Part shown: positions 21,192 through 29,914 of the stretch, piece by piece
Layout: each line of letters begins with the position of its first letter
Position numbering within the stretch: the stretch's first letter is position 1
Origin: Bizionia saleffrena
Lineage (GTDB): Bacteria; Bacteroidota; Bacteroidia; Flavobacteriales; Flavobacteriaceae
DNA: 64,000 bases
Direction: 5' to 3'
Assembly (NCBI RefSeq): GCF_008086175.1
Contig: NZ_VSKM01000003.1
Coordinates: 124,001 to 188,000, forward strand
Translations under genes and position numbers: made by a program
The notes under the pieces: generated by a model
Databases searched by the model: none
The model's input: the letters and a program-made list of their open reading frames with translations, nothing else
Told to the model about the DNA's origin: nothing

Positions 21192-21803
21192 ATGATTAAA
21201 ACACTTATTTTCGATTTTGGAAATGTCTTTATTAACTTAGATAAAGAGGGCGCAATGGCAAATGCTTTAGAATTATTTAAGATTGAAGAATTCCCTGAAG
21301 AACTTGTTGCTATGAATGCACTTTACGAACAAGGATTATTATCTACTGAAGAGTTTGTTGATTTTTATAGCTCGAATTTTCCAGAATTGAGTAAAAGCGA
21401 TATTATTGACGCTTGGAATCATATTTTGTGCGATTTCCCTGTACGCCGTTTAGAGTTTATACAGCAATTGGCTAGAGACAAAAAATACCAACTTATTTTA
21501 TTAAGTAATACCAACGCTTTGCATATTGAATCTATAGACAAACACCTCTCCTTTTACGAAGATTTTAAAGCGTGTTTTGATAAATTCTATCTATCTCACG
21601 AAGTTATGATGCGTAAGCCAGACGCTACCATTTTCGATTTTGTACTTTCTGAAAATAATTTAAAACCTGAAGAGTGTTTGTTTATTGACGACACTACAGA
21701 AAATACTGAAGCCGCCAGCACGCTTGGGTTTAATGTATGGAATAACAACCCGAAAACCGAAGATATTATAGATGTTTTCACCCTAAAAAGAGAATTCTTT
21801 TGA
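21192..21803 (+). CDS. HAD-superfamily phosphatase (YihX-like)
   Basis: Encodes 203 residues. Motif I is IFDFGNVFINLD, with the nucleophilic Asp and the G-N variant seen in YihX-type sugar-phosphate phosphatases. Motif II is LILLSNTN. Lysine in MMRKPDA is motif III, and FIDDTTENTEAA is motif IV. The helical cap lies at about 15-90. Substrate unknown; small sugar phosphates or the riboflavin precursor phosphate are possible because ribD is the preceding gene. It overlaps the next gene by 4 bp (TTGA), indicating coupling. Confidence 0.9.
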   Translation: MIKTLIFDFGNVFINLDKEGAMANALELFKIEEFPEELVAMNALYEQGLLSTEEFVDFYSSNFPELSKSDIIDAWNHILCDFPVRRLEFIQQLARDKKYQLILLSNTNALHIESIDKHLSFYEDFKACFDKFYLSHEVMMRKPDATIFDFVLSENNLKPEECLFIDDTTENTEAASTLGFNVWNNNPKTEDIIDVFTLKREFF

Positions 21804-22663
21804 TAGCATTAATATTTAGCATATTATCTTCCACTTTTATATTTGTTATTTTTAAACTTTTTAAGAAATACCAAGTCAATACCTTACACGCTATTGTTTT
21901 TAATTACTATACGGCTTGTGCATTTGGTCTGTTACATTATAAAACGCCTGTTAACATCACTACTATTTTAAACGCAAAATGGCTTATTGGAGCTATAGTT
22001 TTAGGTGTGTTATTTATAACCGTTTTTAATATTATGGCATTAACTGTTCAAAAAAACGGATTGTCCGTGGCTTCTGTTGCTAGTAAAATGAGTGTGGTGA
22101 TTCCTATAGTTTTCGGCATATATTTATACCACGAAAAACTAGGTGTTTTAAAAATAGTTGGTATTGTCTTCGCTTTAATTGCGGTATATCTCACATCCAT
22201 TAAGGAGAAAAAAGTGGTGTTTAACAGTAAAGGTTTATGGCTTCCCCTAAGTTTGTTTTTGGGTGCTGGAATTATAGATACCTTTATTAATTATATAGAA
22301 AACACCTACTTAGAGCCTGATAGTATTCCTATATTTTCGGCTACTATTTTCTGCTTTGCAGGACTTATTGGAACGCTTTTAATACTTGTGAAATCAACGA
22401 AACCTCCATTGAATTTGAGTTATAAAAGTGTGGTAGGAGGTTTTTTCTTAGGCGTTGCCAATTACTATTCCATTCACTATATTTTACTAGCCTTACAGTC
22501 TAAACATCTTGAGAGCTCGATAGTTTTTACCATTAATAATGTTGCTATCGTTGCAACGTCTACTTTATTAGGCCTTTTATTATTTAAAGAAAAACTTATA
22601 ACAAAGAACTGGATTGGTATTGGTTTAGCACTTCTAAGTATTATTTTAATTGTAAATAGTTAA
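21800..22663 (+). CDS. EamA-like drug/metabolite transporter (DMT) family permease
   Basis: Encodes 287 residues starting at a TTG that overlaps the HAD stop. Ten hydrophobic segments in two related halves are visible, with a short charged linker at about 133-143 (TSIKEKKVV). The second half repeats the first-half pattern and ends in LFKEKLITKNWIGIGLALLSI, typical of the EamA fold. It is an inner-membrane exporter or importer of a small metabolite, and specificity cannot be read from sequence. An unusual 85-bp spacer follows before the next plus-strand gene. Confidence 0.85.
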   Translation: MIALIFSILSSTFIFVIFKLFKKYQVNTLHAIVFNYYTACAFGLLHYKTPVNITTILNAKWLIGAIVLGVLFITVFNIMALTVQKNGLSVASVASKMSVVIPIVFGIYLYHEKLGVLKIVGIVFALIAVYLTSIKEKKVVFNSKGLWLPLSLFLGAGIIDTFINYIENTYLEPDSIPIFSATIFCFAGLIGTLLILVKSTKPPLNLSYKSVVGGFFLGVANYYSIHYILLALQSKHLESSIVFTINNVAIVATSTLLGLLLFKEKLITKNWIGIGLALLSIILIVNS

Positions 22664-22748
22664 TAGATTATAAATAGAATAGCGCCAAGAGTGCAACACC
22701 GTTTGTATTGTGTTTAGTACATTGCAAACTACTTAAAGATCCAAACCA

Positions 22749-23369
22749 TTGCGTACTTCAGACACTTATAAAACGATTACAAAACCTTCGAAAGAAACAC
22801 TATTTAAAGAAAAACATAGTAAATTTTTTAGCTATGCCTTTCCGATAAAGAACGAAGAGGATGTAAAAATAGCACTTGAATCACTTCGAAAACAACACAG
22901 CTCGGCAGGGCATTTTTGTTACGCTTATCAAATAGGAACGCAAACCGATAAAATAAAATACAGAGCTAACGACGATGGTGAGCCAAATAATAGCGCCGGA
23001 ATGCCAATTTACGGTCAAATACAGTCGTATGCCGTTACAAATATACTAATTGTAGTGGTGCGTTATTTTGGAGGCGTAAAACTGGGGGTTGGGGGTTTAA
23101 TTAGCGCCTACCGCACGGGAGCACAAATGGCTCTCGATGGCTCTAATATTAAAACCAAAACAATTAATGTTTTATATTTAATTTCTTTCGAATATAAAAA
23201 CATGAATAAAGTGATGCGTATTATTAAAGAGAAGAATTTAAACATCGTCGATCAAAAATTAGAACTCGATTGCAAAATCACTATTTCGGTACGACAAAAA
23301 GAAGCCTCGAAAGTGGAGACTTCTTTTAATAGTATTTATGAAGTGTCTGTAAAAGAACTAGAAGATTAA
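22749..23369 (+). CDS. YigZ/IMPACT family protein
   Basis: Encodes 206 residues from a TTG start (MRTSDTYKTI). The UPF0029/IMPACT N-terminal domain carries SAGHFCYAYQIG, DDGEPNNSAGMPIYG and VVRYFGGVKLGVGGLI, the characteristic conserved blocks. A short C-terminal ferredoxin-like DUF1949 domain follows (about 135-206). Function in bacteria is poorly known; eukaryotic IMPACT regulates the GCN2 kinase on ribosomes. The stop overlaps the stop of the convergent thioesterase by 4 bp, so the two share the TTAA bases. Confidence 0.93.
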   Translation: MRTSDTYKTITKPSKETLFKEKHSKFFSYAFPIKNEEDVKIALESLRKQHSSAGHFCYAYQIGTQTDKIKYRANDDGEPNNSAGMPIYGQIQSYAVTNILIVVVRYFGGVKLGVGGLISAYRTGAQMALDGSNIKTKTINVLYLISFEYKNMNKVMRIIKEKNLNIVDQKLELDCKITISVRQKEASKVETSFNSIYEVSVKELED

Positions 23370-23770
23370 TTATGTAACGCCTCTATAAAAAATTGAGGCG
23401 GTCGCGTTGGTCTATTTTTTTTCATATCTACAAAAGCTAAAACTGTTTTTGCTGTAGCTATAATTTCGCCCGAATTATTAACAATTATATAGTCAAATTC
23501 TACCCTTGCACTTGGTGGTTTAGCAAGTGTAGTTTTAACGGTTAAGAGGTCATCATAATACGCCGATTTTTTGTAATTTACTTGTAATGAAATGACTGGC
23601 AAGCCGATACCATCTTGCTCCATTTTTTTGTAAGAAATCCCTAATTCTCGCAACCACTCAATTCTCGCTATTTCCAGATATAACGCATAATTTCCGTGGT
23701 GTACCACTCCCATTTGATCTGTTTCTGCATAACGTACTTTTATTTTAATTTCATTGCTTTTAACACTCAT
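23366..23770 (-). CDS. Acyl-CoA thioesterase, YbgC/4-hydroxybenzoyl-CoA type
   Basis: Encodes 134 residues, one hot-dog fold. The family signature is at RYAETDQMGVVHHGNYALYL, where the Asp of TDQMGVVHHG is the catalytic residue of the 4HBT/YbgC class. It hydrolyses acyl-CoA thioesters in the cytoplasm. The convergent neighbour is YigZ. In flavobacteria this gene is often found just upstream of, and divergent from, dnaA, as here (184-bp gap). Confidence 0.92.
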   Translation of the reverse strand: MSVKSNEIKIKVRYAETDQMGVVHHGNYALYLEIARIEWLRELGISYKKMEQDGIGLPVISLQVNYKKSAYYDDLLTVKTTLAKPPSARVEFDYIIVNNSGEIIATAKTVLAFVDMKKNRPTRPPQFFIEALHN

Positions 23771-23954
23771 ATTTAGAAAATTTTTTGTAGTTTAGAATCC
23801 CTCCTCAACATGGGGAAAAAAAACTAAATAATCAATAGTAAATGATTTTTTTTTTTAGAAATTTGTTCACATATTTGTCACGCTTTAAAACAGACCCTAT
23901 TTTTCAAATATAATGGTCTATATTATCTAATATTAATAAACCTTTTAATCAATA

Positions 23955-25382
23955 ATGAGTACTACTGCGCAATCGGTCTGGACTAACTGTCTCAACTTTA
24001 TTCAAGACAACATTCAACCACAAGCATATAAAACATGGTTTGAACCTATCGTGGCGGTAAAACTAAGTGATAATGCTTTGAGTGTTCAAGTACCTAGTAA
24101 ATTCTTCTATGAATGGCTAGAAGAACATTACGTTAAAATATTAAAAGTAGCACTTAGAAAAGAGCTCGGTGAAAATGCAAAACTGGTTTACATTATTAAA
24201 ATGGAAAACACTTACGGTAATAAACAACCGTTTACAGAACGCATTCCAAGTTCTAATCGCTCGGCTGTTAAATCGCAAGATATTGATGTGCCGTTAAATA
24301 ATAAAAACCCACAATTACGCAATCCATTTGTTATTCCTGGAATTCGTAATGTAAAAATAGAATCTCAACTCAATCCTAATTACAACTTCGAGAACTTCTT
24401 AGAAGGTGACTCGAATAGATTAGCGCGTAGTGCCGGCTTAGCTGTTTCTGCAAAACCAGGCGGAACGTCTTTTAACCCCTTATTAATTTTTGGAGGTGTT
24501 GGTTTAGGTAAAACGCATTTAGCGCACGCTATTGGTGTTGATATTAAAGATAAATACCCAGAAAAAACCGTTCTCTATATTTCTGCTGAAAAATTCACGC
24601 AACAATACATAGACTCTGTTAAGAAAAATAATAGAAATGATTTCATTCACTTTTACCAGTTAATTGATGTTTTGGTAATTGATGATGTGCAGTTTCTTTC
24701 TGGAAAATCCGGAACACAAGATGTTTTCTTCCATATTTTTAACCACTTGCACCAAAATGGTAAACAGGTTATTTTAACAAGTGATAAAGCACCTGTTGAT
24801 ATGCAAGATATTGAACAACGTTTACTCTCGCGTTTTAAATGGGGTCTGTCGGCCGAGTTACAAACGCCAGATTTTGAAACACGTGTGTCTATACTTAAAA
24901 ACAAATTGTATCGCGATGGGGTGGAAATGCCAGACGATATTATAGAATACGTTGCTAAACACATTAAATCTAATATTCGCGAGCTAGAGGGCGCTATTAT
25001 ATCTCTAATCGCTCAATCCTCTTTTAACAAAAAAGAAATTAATATTGAATTAGCGAAACAGGTTGTCGAGAAATTTGTAAAGAACACCAAACGGGAAGTA
25101 TCTATAGATTATATTCAAAAAATAGTTTCAGATTATTTCCAAATGGATGTCGATACCCTACAATCTAAAACACGAAAGCGCCATATTGTACAAGCGAGAC
25201 AATTAGCTATGTTTTTTGCTAAGAAATTAACGAAAGCATCGTTAGCAAGTATTGGTTCACAAATAGGAAAAAGAGATCACGCTACGGTATTACACGCTTG
25301 CAAAACTGTAGATAATTTATCGGCTACCGACAAACAATTTAAAAAGTACGTCGAAGATCTTACTAAAAAATTATCTGTTTAA
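23955..25382 (+). CDS. dnaA: Chromosomal replication initiator protein DnaA
   Basis: Encodes 475 residues. Domain I is at about 1-85, with a linker at 85-140. The AAA+ domain III has NYNFENFLEGDSN, Walker A GGVGLGKT at 180-187, Walker B VLVIDDVQFL and the arginine finger region QRLLSRFKWG. Domain IV at the C-terminus has the DNA-binding signature KRDHATVLHACKTV. It binds DnaA boxes and opens the origin. The 184 bp before it is AT-rich with an 11-T run, and only one weak box-like sequence (TTGTTCACA at about 23863) is seen. The origin is therefore not proved here. The following phosphatase and methyltransferase genes keep the usual flavobacterial order. Confidence 0.98.
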   Translation: MSTTAQSVWTNCLNFIQDNIQPQAYKTWFEPIVAVKLSDNALSVQVPSKFFYEWLEEHYVKILKVALRKELGENAKLVYIIKMENTYGNKQPFTERIPSSNRSAVKSQDIDVPLNNKNPQLRNPFVIPGIRNVKIESQLNPNYNFENFLEGDSNRLARSAGLAVSAKPGGTSFNPLLIFGGVGLGKTHLAHAIGVDIKDKYPEKTVLYISAEKFTQQYIDSVKKNNRNDFIHFYQLIDVLVIDDVQFLSGKSGTQDVFFHIFNHLHQNGKQVILTSDKAPVDMQDIEQRLLSRFKWGLSAELQTPDFETRVSILKNKLYRDGVEMPDDIIEYVAKHIKSNIRELEGAIISLIAQSSFNKKEINIELAKQVVEKFVKNTKREVSIDYIQKIVSDYFQMDVDTLQSKTRKRHIVQARQLAMFFAKKLTKASLASIGSQIGKRDHATVLHACKTVDNLSATDKQFKKYVEDLTKKLSV

Positions 25383-25412
25383 TTTAAACTATCGGGTTTC
25401 ACCGTAAAAATT

Positions 25413-25865
25413 ATGACTAAAATACTAATGGTTTGCCTCGGAAATATCTGTCGCTCACCACTAGCTCAAGGTATCTTAGAATCTAAACTAGATACTCCTT
25501 TTATAGTGGATTCTGCCGCGACTAGTAATTACCATATTGGTAGCCCGCCAGACCCAAGATCCATTGCGATTGCCAAAAAGTTTGGCTTAGATATTTCTAA
25601 GCAAAGCGGACGACAGTTTAACGTTGACGATTTTGATACCTTCGACACTATTTATGCAATGGATAGTTCTAATTACGAAAACATTATAAAGTGCGCTCGT
25701 AATCCTAAAGACATTTCGAAAGTAAAACTTATTTTAAACGAAAGTCACCCCAATAAAAATTTAGATGTTCCAGATCCCTATTTCGGAGGAGATTCTGGTT
25801 TTTTAGATGTATATAATTTATTAGACGTGGCTTGTAATGCTATTGCCGAAAAATTAAAGGTTTAG
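25413..25865 (+). CDS. Low-molecular-weight protein-tyrosine phosphatase
   Basis: Encodes 150 residues, the standard length. The P-loop CLGNICRS (Cys8 to Arg14) is the catalytic CX5R(S/T) motif near the N-terminus. The general acid Asp lies in VPDPYFGG near residue 126. It hydrolyses phosphotyrosine or small aryl phosphates in the cytoplasm. Bacterial relatives (Wzb, YwlE) regulate tyrosine kinases or arginine phosphorylation, but no kinase is nearby. It lies 30 bp after dnaA and may share its transcript. Confidence 0.94.
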   Translation: MTKILMVCLGNICRSPLAQGILESKLDTPFIVDSAATSNYHIGSPPDPRSIAIAKKFGLDISKQSGRQFNVDDFDTFDTIYAMDSSNYENIIKCARNPKDISKVKLILNESHPNKNLDVPDPYFGGDSGFLDVYNLLDVACNAIAEKLKV

Positions 25866-25943
25866 ACTCCTTTAATTATAAATCACATCTCTTTATTCCG
25901 CTACTTTTTAGCACCTTTTAACCAATTATTAGAACGACTAACT

Positions 25944-26654
25944 ATGCAAAAAGGATCACTTTACCTCATTCCAACTACCCTAGGAGATACCGAACCACTT
26001 AATGTCTTACCAATAACAGTTAAAAATAAAATAGAAGCACTTTCTATTTTTATTGTTGAAAATGAAAAAACGGCGAGACGCTTCATTAAAAAGATTTGTC
26101 CGGAAAAAGATCTGTCTACCTTACAACTCTTTCCTTTAAACAAATTTACAGATAGTACCGATTTACCAAGTTATTTATTGCCTTGCGAAAAAGGAGAGCA
26201 CGTAGGCTTACTCTCGGAAGCAGGATGCCCTGGCGTTGCCGATCCGGGTGCGGATATTGTAAACATTGCACACCAAAATAATTTGAAAGTGATTCCACTG
26301 GTTGGGCCATCGTCTATTTTACTGGCTATGATGAGCTCTGGAATGAATGGACAAAGCTTTGCTTTTAACGGCTATTTACCAATAGATAAGGGAGATCGTA
26401 AAAAAGAGATTAAACGCTTAGAACGATTGTCTTTCGAGCACAATCAATCACAATCGTTTATAGAAACACCGTATCGCAACAATAAATTATTAGAAGATCT
26501 ATGCGCCTATTTAACCGGAAACACTTCGGTTTGTGTGGCTTGCGATATTACTTTACCTACCGAATACATTAGAACTTTAACGGTAAATGAATGGAAAAAA
26601 AATAACGTTGACCTTCATAAAAGACCAACGTTATTTATAATTCATAAAAGTTAA
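25944..26654 (+). CDS. RsmI-like SAM-dependent methyltransferase (tetrapyrrole methylase fold)
   Basis: Encodes 236 residues. The tetrapyrrole methylase / RsmI fold is shown by LYLIPTTLGD at the start, SEAGCPGVADPGADIV in the middle, VPLVGPSSILLAMMSSGMNGQ-type residues after it, and FIETPYRN. RsmI 2'-O-methylates C1402 of 16S rRNA. This protein is a shorter, diverged relative common in Bacteroidota, so the target is likely but not certain. It ends 4 bp from the stop of the convergent lysozyme-like gene, and no hairpin separates them. Confidence 0.85.
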   Translation: MQKGSLYLIPTTLGDTEPLNVLPITVKNKIEALSIFIVENEKTARRFIKKICPEKDLSTLQLFPLNKFTDSTDLPSYLLPCEKGEHVGLLSEAGCPGVADPGADIVNIAHQNNLKVIPLVGPSSILLAMMSSGMNGQSFAFNGYLPIDKGDRKKEIKRLERLSFEHNQSQSFIETPYRNNKLLEDLCAYLTGNTSVCVACDITLPTEYIRTLTVNEWKKNNVDLHKRPTLFIIHKS

Positions 26655-26657
26655 CAA

Positions 26658-27329
26658 TTACGCTTGTAATCGTACTTTAGCTGCTTTATTAGGCTTAATT
26701 ACCGACGTATCGTAACCTGAAAAACGTTTCATATACGAACCAATAGAGGTTCCGTAGGCATCAGAAAATCCTGAAGCACCATAACTTCTCAAGTATTTTT
26801 TCACACCTCCTGGGCCTGCTAAATGCGCCGCAGCTAATATACCAGATTCGGTCACTCTAATACCATTGATACTTTTTCCAACAAAACGTTTAATGTCTTT
26901 TCTCAATACCCATTTATTACGCGATGTTAGTGCTATAAAAGCATTTTCCTGTAATTCTGGAGTATTTAAAAACTCTGTCGTGTTATTAATACCAATTAGC
27001 GCTAAAGTGCTTCTTCCAAATTGATACTTTCCTAGATATCCCAGAGAGTTTACTGTGAAGTAATTGTTTTGAGATTCTTTAAAGCCTAAGGCTTCTTTAA
27101 AACCTAAAAACGATTTCCCTAGCTTAGGACTAAACTTTTTTTCTTTAGGATTAGCTAAGGCAAAAGTAACAGAGTCGGTTATACACACCGTATACTCCAG
27201 ATCTAATCCTTTTGTAGAATGGTCTGTCATATCAAATTCTGTATCTATTTTAGGAGATACAGAAAATGCCGCTAATGCACATATCGTTATCGCTAATAAT
27301 AAAAACTTTACACTATTTTTTTTATTCAT
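26658..27329 (-). CDS. Exported lysozyme/transglycosylase-like protein
   Basis: Encodes 223 residues from the ATG at 27327-27329. An upstream in-frame start near 27458 would add an unlikely 43-residue leader and overlap the preceding gene. It has a signal peptide (LLLAITICALAAFSVSP). The domain after about residue 85 contains FKESQNNYFTVNSLGYLGKYQFG, in which an ES-x-n-GYLGKYQFG pattern recalls the lysozyme-like fold of goose-type or transglycosylase enzymes with the Glu in KESQN. GILAAAHLAGPGGVKKYL is the second conserved block. It is likely periplasmic, acting on peptidoglycan, but the catalytic role is inferred. It follows mltG and DUF2279 on the same strand. Confidence 0.72.
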   Translation of the reverse strand: MNKKNSVKFLLLAITICALAAFSVSPKIDTEFDMTDHSTKGLDLEYTVCITDSVTFALANPKEKKFSPKLGKSFLGFKEALGFKESQNNYFTVNSLGYLGKYQFGRSTLALIGINNTTEFLNTPELQENAFIALTSRNKWVLRKDIKRFVGKSINGIRVTESGILAAAHLAGPGGVKKYLRSYGASGFSDAYGTSIGSYMKRFSGYDTSVIKPNKAAKVRLQA

Positions 27330-27386
27330 TTTTTTAGATTTTCTCAAACACTTAAATTTATAATGCGTGCCTGAAATTTCCGAGTG

Positions 27387-27394
27387 CAAATATA
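27387..27394 (-). promoter_or_regulatory. Candidate -7 box for the lysozyme-like gene
   Basis: Minus-strand TATATTTG, an exact TAnnTTTG match, 58 bp before the preferred start at 27329. This supports that start over the longer one, which would lie upstream of the promoter. A TTG lies 25 bp further upstream rather than 19, so the -33 element is doubtful. Confidence 0.45.
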
Positions 27395-27436
27395 CAGCTT
27401 TTTTAATTATACTGATAATCAAGGTGTTAAAGTATG

Positions 27437-28348
27437 TTAAAAGAAAAACGGATAGCATTTGAGTCCGTTTTCGCTAGTAAACTCTAAAGTTGGCAAGGGT
27501 ACCTTAACACTGTTAAAGACACTGAAAAGCGTACGTAACAAGGCCGAATTTGTTTTTATTTTAGTTAAATCAAGATCTAAACTCAGGTAATATTGTGCGT
27601 AGCGCTTTTGATGAAACCCCTTTAAATCTTGAACGTTATTCGTTCCTGCCAACATTCCATCTGCACCATAGCCAACCGCTAGATTTAGCCATTCTGGAAG
27701 CGTACTCTCTTTAAAAAAGGAGTATAAATTAAGACTTAACCAATAGGTTTGCCCATTATAATCTTTTAAAAACTCTTCGGTCAATCCGTGTCCTAGTTTA
27801 GTAGGATTCAAAGCCGCATATTTAGTTTGATGAAAGGAATATTTTAATGCGATACGCTGTTCGTCCCACAGTAATTCCTGCCCTATAAATAATCCAGCAC
27901 CAGCAGTATTGGCGGTAAAATCACCCCAAGAAAAGCCCCACTCTTCAGAAAAACTATCTAAAATTTCGACAGCTGTTAAAAATGAAAACCCCAAAGTTCC
28001 GCCGTATAATAATCGATTTTTTTCACGGACTCCACTCCACTTTAACGTTTCAGCGCCTAGTCTTCCTAATTGATATCCACTAAAAGCGTGCCCCAATTTA
28101 TCGAGTTGAAACCACTCTTGATTATCGTTTATAGTATGGAATTTGGAACGCTTATAGTCGCTATACCACAAGGTATTTAACCCGATTAATGTTAAACCTC
28201 CAATGGAAGCTTCGGCAATAACCACGGCATTTCGTCGAGGAATATGTAATGAATCGCTAGGCGTTAAAAAGGATTGAACCGCAGATTGTGCACCTACAGA
28301 AAACGAATGTAATATGATACACAAACAAACTACGACACAACATTTCAT
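27437..28348 (-). CDS. DUF2279 family exported protein
   Basis: Encodes 303 residues with an N-terminal signal peptide (VVVCLCIILHSFSVGAQ). The DUF2279 block is DKLGHAFSGYQLGRLGAE at about 98-115. FSWGDFTANTAGAGLF and a C-terminal region follow. The likely location is the periplasm or outer membrane, and the function is not known. Its ATG overlaps the mltG stop codon by one base (TAATG), so translation is coupled with the transglycosylase gene. This suggests an envelope role. Confidence 0.8.
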   Translation of the reverse strand: MKCCVVVCLCIILHSFSVGAQSAVQSFLTPSDSLHIPRRNAVVIAEASIGGLTLIGLNTLWYSDYKRSKFHTINDNQEWFQLDKLGHAFSGYQLGRLGAETLKWSGVREKNRLLYGGTLGFSFLTAVEILDSFSEEWGFSWGDFTANTAGAGLFIGQELLWDEQRIALKYSFHQTKYAALNPTKLGHGLTEEFLKDYNGQTYWLSLNLYSFFKESTLPEWLNLAVGYGADGMLAGTNNVQDLKGFHQKRYAQYYLSLDLDLTKIKTNSALLRTLFSVFNSVKVPLPTLEFTSENGLKCYPFFF

Positions 28349-29391
28349 TATCTATTAATACCTTGAGCCGACAAATACCTTTGATATTCTCGGGCATTAT
28401 TATTGTGTTGGGATAAGGTTTTTGCAAATTTATGAAACCCAAGACGACTAGCATCGGCAGCAAAATAAAGATAACTGTGTTTTTCTGGGTTCAAGACAGC
28501 ATCGATTGCAGTAACGTCCGGCATAGCGATAAGCCCCGGTGGCAAACCTCGATTTTGATATGTATTGTATGGCGAATCGATATCTTTATGCTTATTCAAT
28601 ACGCGTTTAATAACCGTATTTTGATACTCTGGCAATTGATAAGCGGCATATTTTAACGTCGGATCGGCTTGCAAAGGCATCCCTATACGAATACGGTTTA
28701 AATACACACCAGCGATACGAGGTTGTTCGCTAGCTTCTTTAGATTCTTCATGAACTATTGAAGCCAAAGTCATCACCTCATCGCGTTTTAGATTTAAAGA
28801 TTCCGCTTTTTTTGTTCTAGACGCGTTCCAGAACCGATTGTATTCTTTTAACATACGCTCTCTAAACTCTTCGGCAGAAGTATTCCAGAAAAACTCATAA
28901 CTATTAGGAATATACATCCCCAATCGGTTATTAGTAGTAAATCCATTTTGAGTTTCGAATTGGGCATCGGTCATTGCTTGTAGCAACCTTAAACTATCCG
29001 GTTCTATTTGGGTGGCAATACGTCCCGCTAATTTTTCAATAGACTCTTGATTATTAAAAGCCAATTGTAACGGTGTATTTTTACTGCGAATGGTATTAAT
29101 AATATCGTTATTACTCATTCCTTTTTGTATCACGAAACGCCCTGCTCTAATATTCGAGGTGTATTGTTTTCTTACCGCTAAAGCATCAAATCCATCAATA
29201 TCTTTTAAAAGTGGTTTTAAACGTTCTCTAACCTCCGTATACCGTGCGTTGGTTGGAACATACAAGTACGTTTCAGAGGGCTCGAAATTAGTATTCGGTT
29301 TAAACATTGCGTTATAAACAAAATAAGAAAAGTAACCCGCTACAAAAAGGCCAATGATTACTATGGCTAAAAGGATTTTTTTAATGTACAT
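28348..29391 (-). CDS. mltG: Endolytic murein transglycosylase MltG
   Basis: Encodes 347 residues with a single N-terminal membrane helix (ILLAIVIIGLFVAGYFSYFV). A LysM-like region and the YceG domain follow. The core motif is LASIVHEES near 209-217, then RIAGVYLNRIRIGMPLQADPT. MltG cuts nascent glycan strands and sets their length at the inner membrane. The acidic pair Glu215-Glu216 occupies the active-site segment. The residue directly after SIV is His here, where E. coli has Glu, so the exact catalytic residue should be checked by alignment. It overlaps the GNAT gene upstream by 11 bp. Confidence 0.94.
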   Translation of the reverse strand: MYIKKILLAIVIIGLFVAGYFSYFVYNAMFKPNTNFEPSETYLYVPTNARYTEVRERLKPLLKDIDGFDALAVRKQYTSNIRAGRFVIQKGMSNNDIINTIRSKNTPLQLAFNNQESIEKLAGRIATQIEPDSLRLLQAMTDAQFETQNGFTTNNRLGMYIPNSYEFFWNTSAEEFRERMLKEYNRFWNASRTKKAESLNLKRDEVMTLASIVHEESKEASEQPRIAGVYLNRIRIGMPLQADPTLKYAAYQLPEYQNTVIKRVLNKHKDIDSPYNTYQNRGLPPGLIAMPDVTAIDAVLNPEKHSYLYFAADASRLGFHKFAKTLSQHNNNAREYQRYLSAQGINR

Positions 29392-29914
29392 TCGTGTTGA
29401 TTAATTGGTATAAATATTCGTTTTTAAAACTTCCGTTGCTGTAATTCCAGTCTTTTTTTAAACCGACGTCTTGGAATCCTTGATTTGAAAATAATTTAAT
29501 GCTTGCTATATTCTCTTCAGAAATATTACAATATAATTGATGTAAATCTAAATGTGTAAAACAGTAATTACACAGTAAATTTAGCGCTTCTTTGCCGTAG
29601 CCTTTATGTCGATTCTCACTATGTTGTAATAAAATGCCAATACCAGCACGTTTGTTTTTAACATCGAAATCGAATATATCGATTAATCCTAAAACGAGCG
29701 TTTCTTTATTACAGATAACCAATCGTAATTGCTTAGCTTCATAAATATCTTGGTGCGCATTTTCTAAATACTGTTTTATTAAATAGCGAGAATATGGTGC
29801 AACAGTGGCACTTAACTCCCATATAGATTCATCGTTTTCTATGGCGTAGATAAATTCTAAATCCTCGGGCTCTAATGCACGTAAGTAAATATGTTCGCCG
29901 TGTAATGTTACCAT
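29381..29914 (-). CDS. GNAT family N-acetyltransferase (RimJ/RimL-like)
   Basis: Encodes 177 residues. YLRALEPEDLEFIY at the start and the acetyl-CoA loop HSENRHKGYGKEALNLL mark the RimJ/RimL-like branch. NISEENIASIKLFSNQGFQDVG is the usual C-terminal block. The substrate is unknown and could be an amino sugar, peptide or protein N-terminus. It overlaps both dapF and mltG (7 and 11 bp), so translation is tightly coupled within a cell-wall-related operon. Confidence 0.9.
   Translation of the reverse strand: MVTLHGEHIYLRALEPEDLEFIYAIENDESIWELSATVAPYSRYLIKQYLENAHQDIYEAKQLRLVICNKETLVLGLIDIFDFDVKNKRAGIGILLQHSENRHKGYGKEALNLLCNYCFTHLDLHQLYCNISEENIASIKLFSNQGFQDVGLKKDWNYSNGSFKNEYLYQLINTNVH

Noticed and set aside
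23860-23880. TTGTTCACA and TTTGTCAC as DnaA boxes of an origin
   Set aside because: Only one fits even a relaxed consensus and no cluster is present, so oriC was not annotated.
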